From an uncultured Maribacter sp. (lineage in GTDB: Bacteria > Bacteroidota > Bacteroidia > Flavobacteriales > Flavobacteriaceae), in contig NZ_CANMTX010000002.1 of the NCBI RefSeq assembly GCF_947500985.1, positions 608,037 to 672,036 on the forward strand: 64,000 bases of DNA, given 5' to 3'. The notes beneath the pieces are model-generated. The model saw only the letters and a list, made by a program, of their open reading frames with translations, did no database searches and had not been told where the DNA came from. Every line of letters begins with the position of its first letter. Positions within the stretch are counted from its first letter, which is position 1. This document shows positions 35,038 to 44,325 of the stretch, piece by piece. A program made the translations under genes and the position numbers.

Positions 35038-36774
35038 TTACTGTTTCAATGATAGAACGTAATTGGAAACTTCTGTTATATCATCATTTGAAAGTTTATT
35101 TTTCCAAGCGGGCATAGCGCCGTTTGCCGATCCATTTTTGATAATAGATTTTATATTTTCTTTTCCCTTTCCTTCTTTATCGTTAATTAAATTAGGTGCA
35201 ATGGCTCCTTGTCCCTCTTTTCCGTGGCATGTTTGGCAATTTTGTTGGAAGATAGTTTTCCCAGTTTTTAATCTTTTATTAAATTCTTCATTGGTTGATG
35301 ATAAGATTTTATAGTTTTCTTTTCTAATGGGTTTAAATAATGTAATGGTCAAATTATTAAAACCAGATACATAAATATTACCATTTTTAGTATCTTCTAT
35401 AAGATCTAAAGGTCCGCCATCTAAAACCAAACCCATATCAGAACCTAGATAATCTTGAACTATATCCTTTTTTGATCCACCAGGTCTCAGAATAATAATG
35501 TCATTGTATTGCATTCTTGTCACTAGAATACAATTTTGCAATTTTCCATTGAATGTTTTGCTTTTATATTCAATAATTCCAGTGGGGGCAACGTGTGGTC
35601 CAAAATCATAAGAAAATCCTCTAAAATTGGTATCTGCTTCTATTCCGTTATATTTCAAATTTTCAACATCTATATCACCTCGATTGAGAACGTATTCTGC
35701 TCTTAAAGGGTTTGGGTGTCCATAGTAACCGTCTTGCTCTACACGAACCATAAAATCATTTTGATCAGGCTGAGCTCCTATAATTGCTGGAATATTTTTT
35801 GGTCCTTTATAGTTTATCGATGATAGAGGCGGGACGTAGTAGGGAGATTTTGGGTTAGAGGTTGGTGTGTTTTCATTTCCTCCAGAACCATTAATGGTTG
35901 TGTATAACTGACCATTGCTATGCCAAACTAAATCATATGCATTTCTTACACCTGTAGCATAGATTTTTAATGGTGAACTATTTTGATATGGATCATAATT
36001 TCCACCACCATCTTTTGTTTTAACATCTAGAGGTAGTTCATTTGGTAATTTATTGGTGTCTAAAATTAAAATAGCAGCGGATAATGATGCCTCTTGATAA
36101 GGTTTTTGCTTTTTCTCACAATCACACCATCCCATACCTGTGTTGGCTCCTTGACTAAAATATAGTTTACCATTCTCGTCAAAAACAATAGAGTTTGCAA
36201 AATTTTCTTGATTTGGACCAAAACGGGGCAAACCTTTTATTATTATTTCATTTCTCAGGACCTCATCTGTTTCACTACTTAATTGTAAACGTGTTATACT
36301 ACCAGCCCAATCTATTTTATCTTGATTCATAGAAGAATTTGAGAACTTTACCCAATCACTATCGGTTTCTGAATTTGAAGTCCAAATAATTAAACTATCG
36401 GGACTGGATATGGGATCGAAAGCTAAACCAATTGTGAATTTTGATAAGTCGCCATATGGTTTAAAGGTGTGTTCTAATTGTAATTCTCCAGTCGGCTGAA
36501 TGTTAAATCGTAAAATCTTTCCATTAATTTCACTTGCATATAGTTTGTGGTCAGGTCCGATAGCTAAACTGGTAAATTGTCCTTTAATAGTTTTGTCCAA
36601 ATTGACTTTTTGGAACAGAACACCATCTAATTCATTGTTAGGCATTGTGTTGTATATGCGTATTTGTCTATTTATATATCTATTGATTCGATTTGGATAA
36701 AACACAAGGATTAGTAATAATCCTAAAGTAAATAGCATTGCGACTTTTTTTGATTTACCATTCATACAAATCAT
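35038..36774 (-). CDS. Membrane-anchored sugar-dehydrogenase-like propeller with C-terminal cytochrome c
   Basis: The 578-aa protein has one N-terminal membrane helix (VAMLFTLGLLLILVFY, about 12-27). A six-bladed propeller like PQQ-dependent glucose/sorbosone dehydrogenases follows (about 50-475; FTIGLAFDP, YFSQGANTG, ATGVRNAYDLVWHSNGQLY in parts, HPNPLRAEY). The C-terminal domain (about 495-578) is a class I cytochrome c with CQTCHG and a likely axial Met in GAMPAWKN. Known relatives oxidise sugars with PQQ and pass electrons to haem; whether this one binds PQQ is not shown. It is the last gene of locus B, 24 bp after a GT2 gene. A start at the fourth residue (MNGKSKK) is equally possible. 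Confidence 0.88.
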   Translation of the reverse strand: MICMNGKSKKVAMLFTLGLLLILVFYPNRINRYINRQIRIYNTMPNNELDGVLFQKVNLDKTIKGQFTSLAIGPDHKLYASEINGKILRFNIQPTGELQLEHTFKPYGDLSKFTIGLAFDPISSPDSLIIWTSNSETDSDWVKFSNSSMNQDKIDWAGSITRLQLSSETDEVLRNEIIIKGLPRFGPNQENFANSIVFDENGKLYFSQGANTGMGWCDCEKKQKPYQEASLSAAILILDTNKLPNELPLDVKTKDGGGNYDPYQNSSPLKIYATGVRNAYDLVWHSNGQLYTTINGSGGNENTPTSNPKSPYYVPPLSSINYKGPKNIPAIIGAQPDQNDFMVRVEQDGYYGHPNPLRAEYVLNRGDIDVENLKYNGIEADTNFRGFSYDFGPHVAPTGIIEYKSKTFNGKLQNCILVTRMQYNDIIILRPGGSKKDIVQDYLGSDMGLVLDGGPLDLIEDTKNGNIYVSGFNNLTITLFKPIRKENYKILSSTNEEFNKRLKTGKTIFQQNCQTCHGKEGQGAIAPNLINDKEGKGKENIKSIIKNGSANGAMPAWKNKLSNDDITEVSNYVLSLKQ

Positions 36775-36797
36775 TAAATAGATGAATTTTTTAAAAT

Positions 36798-37703
36798 TTA
36801 AAGCCTTATTTGATAATTCTGCAGTATAAACAACTTCATTTTTTCTTTATCGCCTCCGCAATGCTTTTTTATTTCATAAATTTTGGCATCTACTAAGGTT
36901 CTATACCACCAACCTTGTAAAAAATGCCATAAAAATCCTTCTTTACCTTGGGTAAAGCCAAGTTTAAAAAAATATCGATAAATAAAATAAATGAAAGATC
37001 GCCAAAAGAGGGGCATATTTGCGTATTTTTTTTTCTTGTCTCTTTTAGACAAGGCGTCTTTTGACATCTCATACTGCAATGCTTCTGAAGATTTCGGTTT
37101 TATAAAGTTGTATTCTAAATTTAATAAATCTATCGCCTCTCTAATAGAATATCCATCATGTTTTTGGATCCACCAACCAAGGGGGTTTAAGTTATGGTCT
37201 ACAAAGTATCCTTCAAAATGAATGCTTTTTCCCTTTGTCAATACTATATGCTCATCCATCCATCTTTCCTCACAAAATCCATGCTTATTTTTAAATAATC
37301 TTAGCATGTTCATTTGTAACATTCCCTTGGTCATTAATGTATTAAGAAAATACATTTTTCTTTCAAATACTATCCCTGATATATGTTTTTCTAAATGGGG
37401 TAGTTTTTGGTTGATTTCAGAAATCAAGTCTGTCATTAAATATTCATCTGCATCTAAACGAAAAACCCAATCAGTAGTAATTGGTAAGTTGTTTAACCCC
37501 CAATTTAACTGTTTAGCATAATTATTCTCCCATTTATTTTGATACACTTTTGCACCCAATGATTCTGCAATGTGTATTGTATTATCGGTAGAAAATGAAT
37601 CTACCAAAAAAATTTCTTCAGAAAATTTTTGAGCATTTTTTATACAGCGTTCTATATGCTTTTCTTCATTAAAAGTTAGAATGATTGTAGATATCGTATG
37701 CAT
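36798..37703 (-). CDS. GT2 family glycosyltransferase (WaaE/KdtX-like)
   Basis: A start at 37703 gives 301 aa beginning MHTISTIILTFNEEKHIERCI, the true N-terminus of this group; upstream residues to 37763 are read-back into the previous gene. The A of that ATG is the last base of the preceding TAA, so the genes overlap by one base. Key parts are FLVDSFSTDNT, WVFRLDADEYL (DxD about 88-90) and the C-terminal LGFTQGKEGFLWHFLQGWWYR in parts, which resembles the LgtF/WaaE type. The protein is cytoplasmic and membrane-associated. The sugar is unknown. Confidence 0.91.
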   Translation of the reverse strand: MHTISTIILTFNEEKHIERCIKNAQKFSEEIFLVDSFSTDNTIHIAESLGAKVYQNKWENNYAKQLNWGLNNLPITTDWVFRLDADEYLMTDLISEINQKLPHLEKHISGIVFERKMYFLNTLMTKGMLQMNMLRLFKNKHGFCEERWMDEHIVLTKGKSIHFEGYFVDHNLNPLGWWIQKHDGYSIREAIDLLNLEYNFIKPKSSEALQYEMSKDALSKRDKKKKYANMPLFWRSFIYFIYRYFFKLGFTQGKEGFLWHFLQGWWYRTLVDAKIYEIKKHCGGDKEKMKLFILQNYQIRL

Positions 37704-38263
37704 TAGCTTTTTATTTCTCTGGTTTTTATAAATTTTGCAGGATTTCCTCCAACTACTGTCCAAGAATCCACTTTTTTAAACACAGCCGATCGTGCTCCAA
37801 CAACAGCTCCGTCTTCAATTATTACCCCTGGTCCAATAAACGCATCTGCGCAAATCCAAACTTGATCCTTTATATATACAGGGGCAGCGTACCATTCTAA
37901 TGATGGTGTTGTGTGGTAATGAGAACTAGCGCAGATATAACTTTTCTGAGAGATTATAGTATTAGATCCTATGCTGATCAAACCTTGGTTATAGATATCA
38001 ACATTGCGACCTATTGCACTAAATGAACCTATTTCTAAGTTCCAAGGTGCCCAAATTTTTACACTTGCATATACTAAACTATTGTTTCCTATTTTGGCAC
38101 CAAATAGTCTTAATATAAAGTTTCTCCATGTTCTAAAAATGTTAAGAAAAAAGAAGCGAAAGAATAAAAAATAAGTAATGGACCAAATAACCCTTTTCAC
38201 CCTACTTTTTAATGTAAAAGGATCATGATATTTAGACATGTCAATTCTATTCATCAAATACAC
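37703..38263 (-). CDS. WcaF-like acetyltransferase (left-handed beta-helix)
   Basis: This 186-aa protein probably O-acetylates a sugar of the repeat unit using acetyl-CoA. It has the hexapeptide-repeat pattern (IGNNSLVYASVKI, IGSFSAIGRNVDIYN, IGSNTIISQKSYICASSHY, about 60-120), a catalytic-type His region SSHYHTT, and the closing VVGARSAVFKKVDSWTVVGGNPAKFIK in parts, which match putative colanic-acid acetyltransferases. The N-terminus is hydrophobic and aromatic (about 25-45) and may bind the membrane. Alternative starts lie at the fourth and ninth residues. It sits 10 bp after a GT2 gene. Confidence 0.9.
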   Translation of the reverse strand: MYLMNRIDMSKYHDPFTLKSRVKRVIWSITYFLFFRFFFLNIFRTWRNFILRLFGAKIGNNSLVYASVKIWAPWNLEIGSFSAIGRNVDIYNQGLISIGSNTIISQKSYICASSHYHTTPSLEWYAAPVYIKDQVWICADAFIGPGVIIEDGAVVGARSAVFKKVDSWTVVGGNPAKFIKTREIKS

Positions 38264-38273
38264 TATTAGATTG

Positions 38274-39059
38274 TTATTGAACCTTTAAAGATTGAAATCT
38301 TATTAGATTATAAACTGGTTTTAAATTTTCGGCTAAATAATGAGAAGAAATAATTAGCTTTTCTATCAACCAAATCTTAACTGAACCATAATTTAAAATT
38401 TCTTTACGAATCTTATTCGCTTCTGCTAGACCCTGTTTTTTATTTGTACTAGAAACTCCATCTAAGTTGAACAGGCAAATCCAATTATCGATGTATTGAA
38501 TATTTGATGTTTTGCTCAAAAATTCAATTGTGAACTTATAATCAGCAGAAATAGGATAGTTATGTTGATCAAAAGATAAATTATTTTCTTTTATAATTTT
38601 AAGTGAGTATATCATGGCTTGATGATTTGTAAACATACCATACCATGAATACTTGTGGTTTCTAGCTTTCTTGTAGTTTAGGTCATTTGAATTATGTTGT
38701 TTTACAACGGCATTACCATAAATGAAGTCAGGCTCTTTGGTTTTAACATCTTCAAATATAGAAGATAATGTGTGCTTGTCAAATAAAGAGTCTCCACTGT
38801 TTATAAAGATTACATAATCTCCCGTAGATAAGCTTAAACCTTTATTCATTGCATCGTACAATCCTTTATCAGGCTCAGAAATAAAAACATCTATCTTTTC
38901 ATTGTATTTATTTATTACATCTGTAGTTCCATCATTTGAAGCTCCATCTATTATAATATATTCTTGGTTTAAATATGTTTGATTAATGCAGCTAAGAATC
39001 GTCTTTTCAATTGTTTTCACTTCATTATAGGAGATAGTTATAATGGATATTTTTTTCAT
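38274..39059 (-). CDS. GT2 family glycosyltransferase (WcaA-like)
   Basis: This 261-aa GT-A enzyme begins ISIITISYNEVKTIEKTI and has the donor-binding YIIIDGASNDGT (about 34-45), SEPDKGLYDAMNKG (about 60-73) and FINSGD (about 86-91) replacing the usual DxD neighbourhood. The set is typical of colanic-acid type and other polysaccharide GT2 proteins. There is no membrane segment. It lies in the run of locus B transferase genes with spacers of 5-10 bp. The donor is unknown. Confidence 0.91.
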   Translation of the reverse strand: MKKISIITISYNEVKTIEKTILSCINQTYLNQEYIIIDGASNDGTTDVINKYNEKIDVFISEPDKGLYDAMNKGLSLSTGDYVIFINSGDSLFDKHTLSSIFEDVKTKEPDFIYGNAVVKQHNSNDLNYKKARNHKYSWYGMFTNHQAMIYSLKIIKENNLSFDQHNYPISADYKFTIEFLSKTSNIQYIDNWICLFNLDGVSSTNKKQGLAEANKIRKEILNYGSVKIWLIEKLIISSHYLAENLKPVYNLIRFQSLKVQ

Positions 39060-39064
39060 AGTCG

Positions 39065-40237
39065 TTAATTTTTTAGCAAACCATTTATAAAAGTATTCGC
39101 AGTCATTTCTATAGAGAAATATTCTTTGTAAACATTTATAGCAGATTGGGCAAAATTTTCTTTTACTCGAAAATCGAAATCACACCATTTTCTTAGTAAA
39201 GCTTCTGTGCCTATCATTGTATCTTGTTCAATGATACCGGCATTACCTTGTTCTATTTCACGCCAAATGTTAACCTTGTTACTTATAAGCACAGGTTTTC
39301 TACATGCCAAAGCTTCAACAACCGCAATACCAAAATTTTCTTGATGGCTTGGAAGAATAAAGACATCACTTTCGTAAAATGCCCCCCATTTAGAAAGCCC
39401 TTTTAACATGCCCGGAAATATGATGTTATTTGATTTTGAGGCTAGTTGTTGCATCGCTATTCCATAAGGCTCTTCCATACCTGGTCCGGCGATTATTAAT
39501 TGGGGTAAGTTATGTATTTCCTTTTCTAGTTTTAAATAAGCCATGATCAAAAGATCAACCCCTTTTTTAGGATGTACCCTACTTAAAAAGACAATATGTG
39601 GTTTCCCGTTCCATTGGGGTACTTGCTTTGAAAATGCATTTCGCATTGAAGAATGCTTTTTTGGGGGTGGTTGAATACCATAGCCAACATTAATTTCTGA
39701 TTTTGGGTTGTAGTTGGGGAAGGTAGTCCTTGCCAATAGCAACTCTTCTTCACAGGTAAATAAAATTCCATTTGCATTGTTCACTACTTTTTTCTCAATT
39801 AATTTCCAGTAAATATCATTCCGTAGTGCTTTTAGTTTACGTGTTGTCGCTTTTTGGAAATATGGGTCTAACATGCCATGTGGCATAACAAATATTTTTG
39901 GTGATGTTTTATGTTTTTTTCTATGTGTTAAAATAGATTTGATGCCTGCGTAACTAGAAAAGAGCCATAGCCCATGTATTATGACAATATCAAATTTATT
40001 ATAGTTGTCAAGTAGCCATGGAATTAATTTTTTGTTGTATTTCCAAGGTGTTTTAGCCTCACCTAATGTATGAATAGGAAAAATATCTTGTCCCAGATAA
40101 TCTGCGTTTGGGCTGTCCAAGCAAACTACTTCGTTATGAACATTTGATTTTTGTAGTTCGGGAATTGCGTTTCTGATTCCTTGGCAAGGTCCTCCCTGTT
40201 TAGGGTCCATACTTGGAATAATTCGTAGAATGTTCAT
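39065..40237 (-). CDS. GT4 family glycosyltransferase
   Basis: This 390-aa GT-B fold enzyme starts MNILRIIPSMDPKQGGP, with the acceptor-side glycine-rich loop. VFLSRVHPKKGVDLLI (about 212-227), LIIAGPG and the donor-site stretch FVLPSHQENFGIAVVEALACRKPVL in parts (about 290-315, with the conserved E-x7-E) mark the C-terminal domain. It overlaps the upstream transferase gene by 4 bp (ATGA), so translation is coupled. It probably adds one sugar of the locus B repeat unit at the cytoplasmic face. Confidence 0.92.
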   Translation of the reverse strand: MNILRIIPSMDPKQGGPCQGIRNAIPELQKSNVHNEVVCLDSPNADYLGQDIFPIHTLGEAKTPWKYNKKLIPWLLDNYNKFDIVIIHGLWLFSSYAGIKSILTHRKKHKTSPKIFVMPHGMLDPYFQKATTRKLKALRNDIYWKLIEKKVVNNANGILFTCEEELLLARTTFPNYNPKSEINVGYGIQPPPKKHSSMRNAFSKQVPQWNGKPHIVFLSRVHPKKGVDLLIMAYLKLEKEIHNLPQLIIAGPGMEEPYGIAMQQLASKSNNIIFPGMLKGLSKWGAFYESDVFILPSHQENFGIAVVEALACRKPVLISNKVNIWREIEQGNAGIIEQDTMIGTEALLRKWCDFDFRVKENFAQSAINVYKEYFSIEMTANTFINGLLKN

Positions 40238-41223
40238 TTTTTGGCTAAATTTTGATATAGTTCAACATATTGCTTGGCTATGTTCTTAACAGAAAATCTT
40301 TTTGCATTCACTAATCCTTTTTCAATAATATCCAAGCGATACTCATTATCGGTAATTACCTTTTTATATGCTCTTGAAATTGACTTTATACTGGTTGGGT
40401 CAACAAACACAGCTCCATTTCCAGCAACTTCGATAATAGGCTCTATTTTTGAAGTAATAACTATTCGACCAGTTTGTTGACCTTCAATTACGGGCATTCC
40501 AAACCCTTCATACAATGAAGGAAAATTAATTATATCACTATTTATATACTCTAATCTTATTTCTTCGTCCGTAAGATTAAATCTGTTGGAATAATCAATG
40601 TTATACATTTTTAAAAGCTGCAGCTGTAACTCGCTTAAAGTACCTATGATACGAAGATGACAAGGTATTTTTTCTAACGCTTTTATCGTTTTGTCCAAAT
40701 TCTTATTCCAACCTGTACCTATATGTAGAATAACCGGTCTTTCTTGATTGAACGACTTCTTGGAAAATTTAAATATTGGGTCAACGGCGTTGTGTATAAC
40801 TTCTAGTTTGTCGGTTTTAATTTTACTGAGGATATTTCGTTTAGTTTGATCAGAAATGCATACTATTTTATCGGCAATTTTTAATGGTAAATACAACCAA
40901 AACAACCATTTGTAGCAACGCTTAAAAGGGTTTTTTACATTGTCCAAGAATACAAGGTCATGTATTGTTAATACGGTTTTAACCCCAATTAAAGCTAATA
41001 ATACATCATGAATATGTCCTGTAATATGATGTATGGCGTGTTTATTCTTTTTTTTATAAGTAAAAATATTGTTTTTGAGAACGTCAATTGGCATAGAGCC
41101 TACGCAAGAAACTTCATAAATGGTTATTTCTAATGTGGTATCCAACTCTTTGATTAATGTTCTGAATACTCGATGTATGGAATGACCTACCTTTGGGTTT
41201 CTAAAGAAATAATTGATTTTCAT
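40234..41223 (-). CDS. GT4 family glycosyltransferase
   Basis: This 329-aa GT-B enzyme has the N-terminal acceptor domain GHSIHRVFRTLI and the motif TVLTIHDLVFLDN (about 80-92). The C-terminal donor domain carries PVILHIGTGWNKNLDKTI (about 158-175) and NFPSLYEGFGMPVIEGQQTG in parts (about 232-252), holding the E-x7-E signature. It resembles mannosyltransferase-like GT4 members. It lies 11 bp after the CapK-type gene and overlaps the next gene by 4 bp. Confidence 0.92.
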   Translation of the reverse strand: MKINYFFRNPKVGHSIHRVFRTLIKELDTTLEITIYEVSCVGSMPIDVLKNNIFTYKKKNKHAIHHITGHIHDVLLALIGVKTVLTIHDLVFLDNVKNPFKRCYKWLFWLYLPLKIADKIVCISDQTKRNILSKIKTDKLEVIHNAVDPIFKFSKKSFNQERPVILHIGTGWNKNLDKTIKALEKIPCHLRIIGTLSELQLQLLKMYNIDYSNRFNLTDEEIRLEYINSDIINFPSLYEGFGMPVIEGQQTGRIVITSKIEPIIEVAGNGAVFVDPTSIKSISRAYKKVITDNEYRLDIIEKGLVNAKRFSVKNIAKQYVELYQNLAKK

Positions 41224-41234
41224 CGTAATTTTTT

Positions 41235-42605
41235 TTAAATATTAGATGTTACATTACTAATAATTAATGGGGTTTTGTTCCCTACTTGACATATTTTATG
41301 GGTTTTTGTATATCGAATTTTAATTTCAGAACGAGATCGTTTTTTTAATAAGTCCACCATTTTTTCTGCACTGATTTTACAACCATCTTTTATTCTAGGT
41401 ACAAAATTTATTGATACTGAGAAGTCAGTTTGTTGTATTAATTGGAGTTCTTTAAACATACCCATATGTTCATTGAACATTGCCATTATATGCTCTCCTT
41501 TAATATGAAGTCCAGAAGGTGTGACAATATGAGTTGACTGTCGCCCATGTACATTATTCATTAAAGGTAAGGGAATGCCACAAGTGCAGTTCAATTCTTT
41601 GTATTGACCTTCATCCCCAATTTCATAACGTATTAATGGGAAAGCATAGTTCGTTAAATCTGTCAACAAAATTTTACCTGTTGTATTTGGTGGTACTGGC
41701 TGATTAAATTCATCTACAAATTCAATATGAACAGTGTCTTGCATTATGTGTAGTCCTTCTTTATTGGGGCATTCTGAGGCAATCAACATTATTTCGGTAT
41801 TTCCATATTGATCGCATACAGGTGCACCAAAGGCTTTTTCCATTAGTATTCTTTGTTCTTCGAATAATGGTGCAGATGTTACCCATACCATTTTAGGAGC
41901 ATATATTTTTATATTGTTATCCAATAAATACAAGGCGAATTCGAAAACAACATCTACATATCCTTGTAATAAAGTAGGCTTAATTCTATTAAAATCCCTG
42001 ACATATTTTTCTAGCTGTTTTTTCTGGGGATTAGCTGCCGCCAAGAAAATTCTTTTTGTAGGCCACCATAAAATTGTATTGAGTATTTGTTTAAAAAATG
42101 ACTTTTTAAAACGATAAATAAATGCTTGGTTTTCCCAAGGGTTAATGCCCCACCAACTTAAAATACGCCATCTAATAGGTGTTTCTGGATTTCTATTATC
42201 ATGAATTACCGAAATAGGAAGGCTAGTGCTGCCAGATGTGCTAACCTTGTCACAATAAGATTGCGAGACATTATTTGCCTTTATTGCATCAAAGTTATTA
42301 CGTATTTCTTCTCTGGTTAAAGGTGGTATTTTTAAAAAATCTTCTGGTGTTAGATTACCTGTTATATTGATTTTTAATTTTGCATACTTCTTTTTATAGA
42401 AATCAGAATGCTCTTTTGCATGTTGAAAAATTGCATTACGTTTTTTAATATTGATACTTGAAATATTTTGATTCTTCAGTGCATCATTTGTTTTCCTATG
42501 TAATCGATTTAGATTGGGACGAAGAATTTTTGTCTTCAATAAAAATATCAATTTTGAAAAACTACCTCGTGCTGTTAATACATTTTCAGGGGGTGTTACT
42601 TGCAT
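41235..42605 (-). CDS. CapK / phenylacetate-CoA ligase family adenylate-forming protein
   Basis: This 456-aa cytoplasmic protein has the adenylation P-loop-like STSGSTSLPIS (about 121-131), CDQYGNTEIMLIASEC (about 260-275) and LTDLTNYAFPLIRYEIGD in parts (about 322-340), the core motifs of the PaaK/CapK branch of the ANL superfamily. In polysaccharide loci such proteins (CapK type) are often present but their substrates are poorly known. They may activate an acid as acyl-adenylate or CoA ester for attachment to sugar. It lies between GT genes in locus B. A cysteine pair in KELNCTCGIPLP recalls a small metal site. Confidence 0.88.
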   Translation of the reverse strand: MQVTPPENVLTARGSFSKLIFLLKTKILRPNLNRLHRKTNDALKNQNISSINIKKRNAIFQHAKEHSDFYKKKYAKLKINITGNLTPEDFLKIPPLTREEIRNNFDAIKANNVSQSYCDKVSTSGSTSLPISVIHDNRNPETPIRWRILSWWGINPWENQAFIYRFKKSFFKQILNTILWWPTKRIFLAAANPQKKQLEKYVRDFNRIKPTLLQGYVDVVFEFALYLLDNNIKIYAPKMVWVTSAPLFEEQRILMEKAFGAPVCDQYGNTEIMLIASECPNKEGLHIMQDTVHIEFVDEFNQPVPPNTTGKILLTDLTNYAFPLIRYEIGDEGQYKELNCTCGIPLPLMNNVHGRQSTHIVTPSGLHIKGEHIMAMFNEHMGMFKELQLIQQTDFSVSINFVPRIKDGCKISAEKMVDLLKKRSRSEIKIRYTKTHKICQVGNKTPLIISNVTSNI

Positions 42606-42707
42606 AAACGTATTGGTTAGTATTTAAGTTTTAATCAACTATAAATTGACAGAGTATTATTTCAAAAGCCTAGGTGTTTCATTTTTATATGGGTTTAATG
42701 ATAATTT

Positions 42708-43967
42708 TTACTCGTATAAAAGTCTATTGTTAAATGTGTGCATTATGTTGTCTATAGCCAAATATTGTTCGGCATAGGTTCTTGCAGCTTCTTTTATATA
42801 ATGATTGTTTGTATTAAGATATGCCTCTAATATGCCTGTATTTAACGCTTCTTGATTTTCTGCAGACACTAAGAGTCCCATTCGATATTTACAGACCACT
42901 TTGTGTAATGTAGATTTAGCATTTGCGGTAATTAGAGCTAATCCTCCTACGGCCAAAATGGTGGTTAGCTTTGATGGCATTACTAAATCACTAGCTTTTT
43001 CTTTTTGAATTACTAAATGCATATCCGCCATATTTAAGAAAGCATTAAATTCTTCTTTAGGCTGTAGGGGCATAAAATTCACATTATATAGTTTCATATG
43101 TTCAGCTCTGTTCTTTAGAATTTCCTTATAAGGCCCTGTACCACATATTATGAATTGTAGGTTGTTATAAGATTTGAGTGCTTTTGCTGTTTCCAAGATT
43201 GCCTCTAGTCCTTGTTTTTCTCCAATGGCACCAGAATATAACACTACGTAATCATCAGATTTAAAACCGAATTTCTTTTTTAAGAGATCCTTTTCCTTTA
43301 TGGGAAAAAAGTAATTGGTTTCTGTCCAATTAGGGAAAAGACTTATAGGTTTATGTGCTTTTTTACCTATGCGATCAATCATGCCTTCTGAAATGCTACT
43401 AATAACGTCTGTATTTTTGAAAATAAAATGTTCTACTTTATATAACATTTTCAACAATCTGTTGGACTTAATTATGCCTAAATCCTGAGCAGCTTCAATT
43501 TGCATATCCTGAATGTGATATAAATGTTTTGCACCTCGAATTTTTTTTTGAAATACGCCTATTAACCCTAGCTGAAAAGAAGGTGCTACTGTAATTACCC
43601 AATCGAATTTCTTTTGAAATAACATAGGGGTACTGGCCAAAAGTGCCGATATCGAAAAAGAGGTGTCTAAAAGCATACGTTTTAAGCCATTAGGTTTATT
43701 TGGTACATACATTGGACATCTAATGATATTAAGCCTACCACCAGATTCGTAATGTTTGGTTTCTTTCTTATACCAAAATCTATTTTTTCGATATGGTTCC
43801 TGAACTTTCCAATAAGGATAATATGGATATGCGGTAAATACACAACAATGGTGTCCTTCTTGAGCCAACCAATGCATCATTTCTCCAGAATATTTTCCTA
43901 TTCCGGTCAATTCGGGTGAAAAATTATACCCGATGAATAAAATACGTTTAGATTTTTTTAATTCCAT
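42708..43967 (-). CDS. WcaI-family GT4 glycosyltransferase
   Basis: This 419-aa GT-B enzyme has the N-terminus ILFIGYNFSPELTGIGKYSG (about 9-28) and FTAYPYYPYWKV (about 39-50), characteristic of the colanic acid WcaI group, which I recall as fucosyl-type transferases. VVLYSGAIGEKQGLEAIL (about 237-254) and the C-terminal DLVMPSKLTTILAVGG region form the donor site. A fucosyl role would suit GDP-fucose made by gmd and fcl, but that is inference. A 102-bp gap precedes the CapK-type gene and a 358-bp gap lies upstream. Confidence 0.9.
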   Translation of the reverse strand: MELKKSKRILFIGYNFSPELTGIGKYSGEMMHWLAQEGHHCCVFTAYPYYPYWKVQEPYRKNRFWYKKETKHYESGGRLNIIRCPMYVPNKPNGLKRMLLDTSFSISALLASTPMLFQKKFDWVITVAPSFQLGLIGVFQKKIRGAKHLYHIQDMQIEAAQDLGIIKSNRLLKMLYKVEHFIFKNTDVISSISEGMIDRIGKKAHKPISLFPNWTETNYFFPIKEKDLLKKKFGFKSDDYVVLYSGAIGEKQGLEAILETAKALKSYNNLQFIICGTGPYKEILKNRAEHMKLYNVNFMPLQPKEEFNAFLNMADMHLVIQKEKASDLVMPSKLTTILAVGGLALITANAKSTLHKVVCKYRMGLLVSAENQEALNTGILEAYLNTNNHYIKEAARTYAEQYLAIDNIMHTFNNRLLYE

Positions 43968-44325
43968 TTCGTGTTCGTTTTTAAGCGTTATTTAATTGAC
44001 CAAATCTGGTAAGTTTGGGTTAAAACTATTTTTAGCTTTCATTCTCCCTTAGACCATATTTCAAGAATTTTTGGCAAAGAGAGAATGTGCTATTTATGTA
44101 AAGACAATTTGCTCAAGTTGATTTTAATACAATCTTACAGAACAAAATGTTTTTAAATGAGTGTATATGGGGTCTCAAATGCTCGCAATTGTCATTTAAA
44201 AAAATGGGAGAACACGGGGGAAGTTTACATGATATAAATATTAAAAGTTATGGGTTTTATAAATCTTAGAGCATATTCTAATTGAATGTTATATAATATT
44301 TTCAATTATGCTTTATAGCTCTATT
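43968..44325. other. 358-bp gene-free gap inside locus B
   Basis: No ORF is seen. It breaks the otherwise tight run of transferase genes and carries the 12-mer GGGGGAAGTTTA at 44216-44227, also found upstream of the second gmd. An internal promoter is possible, but none could be recognised. Confidence 0.4.
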
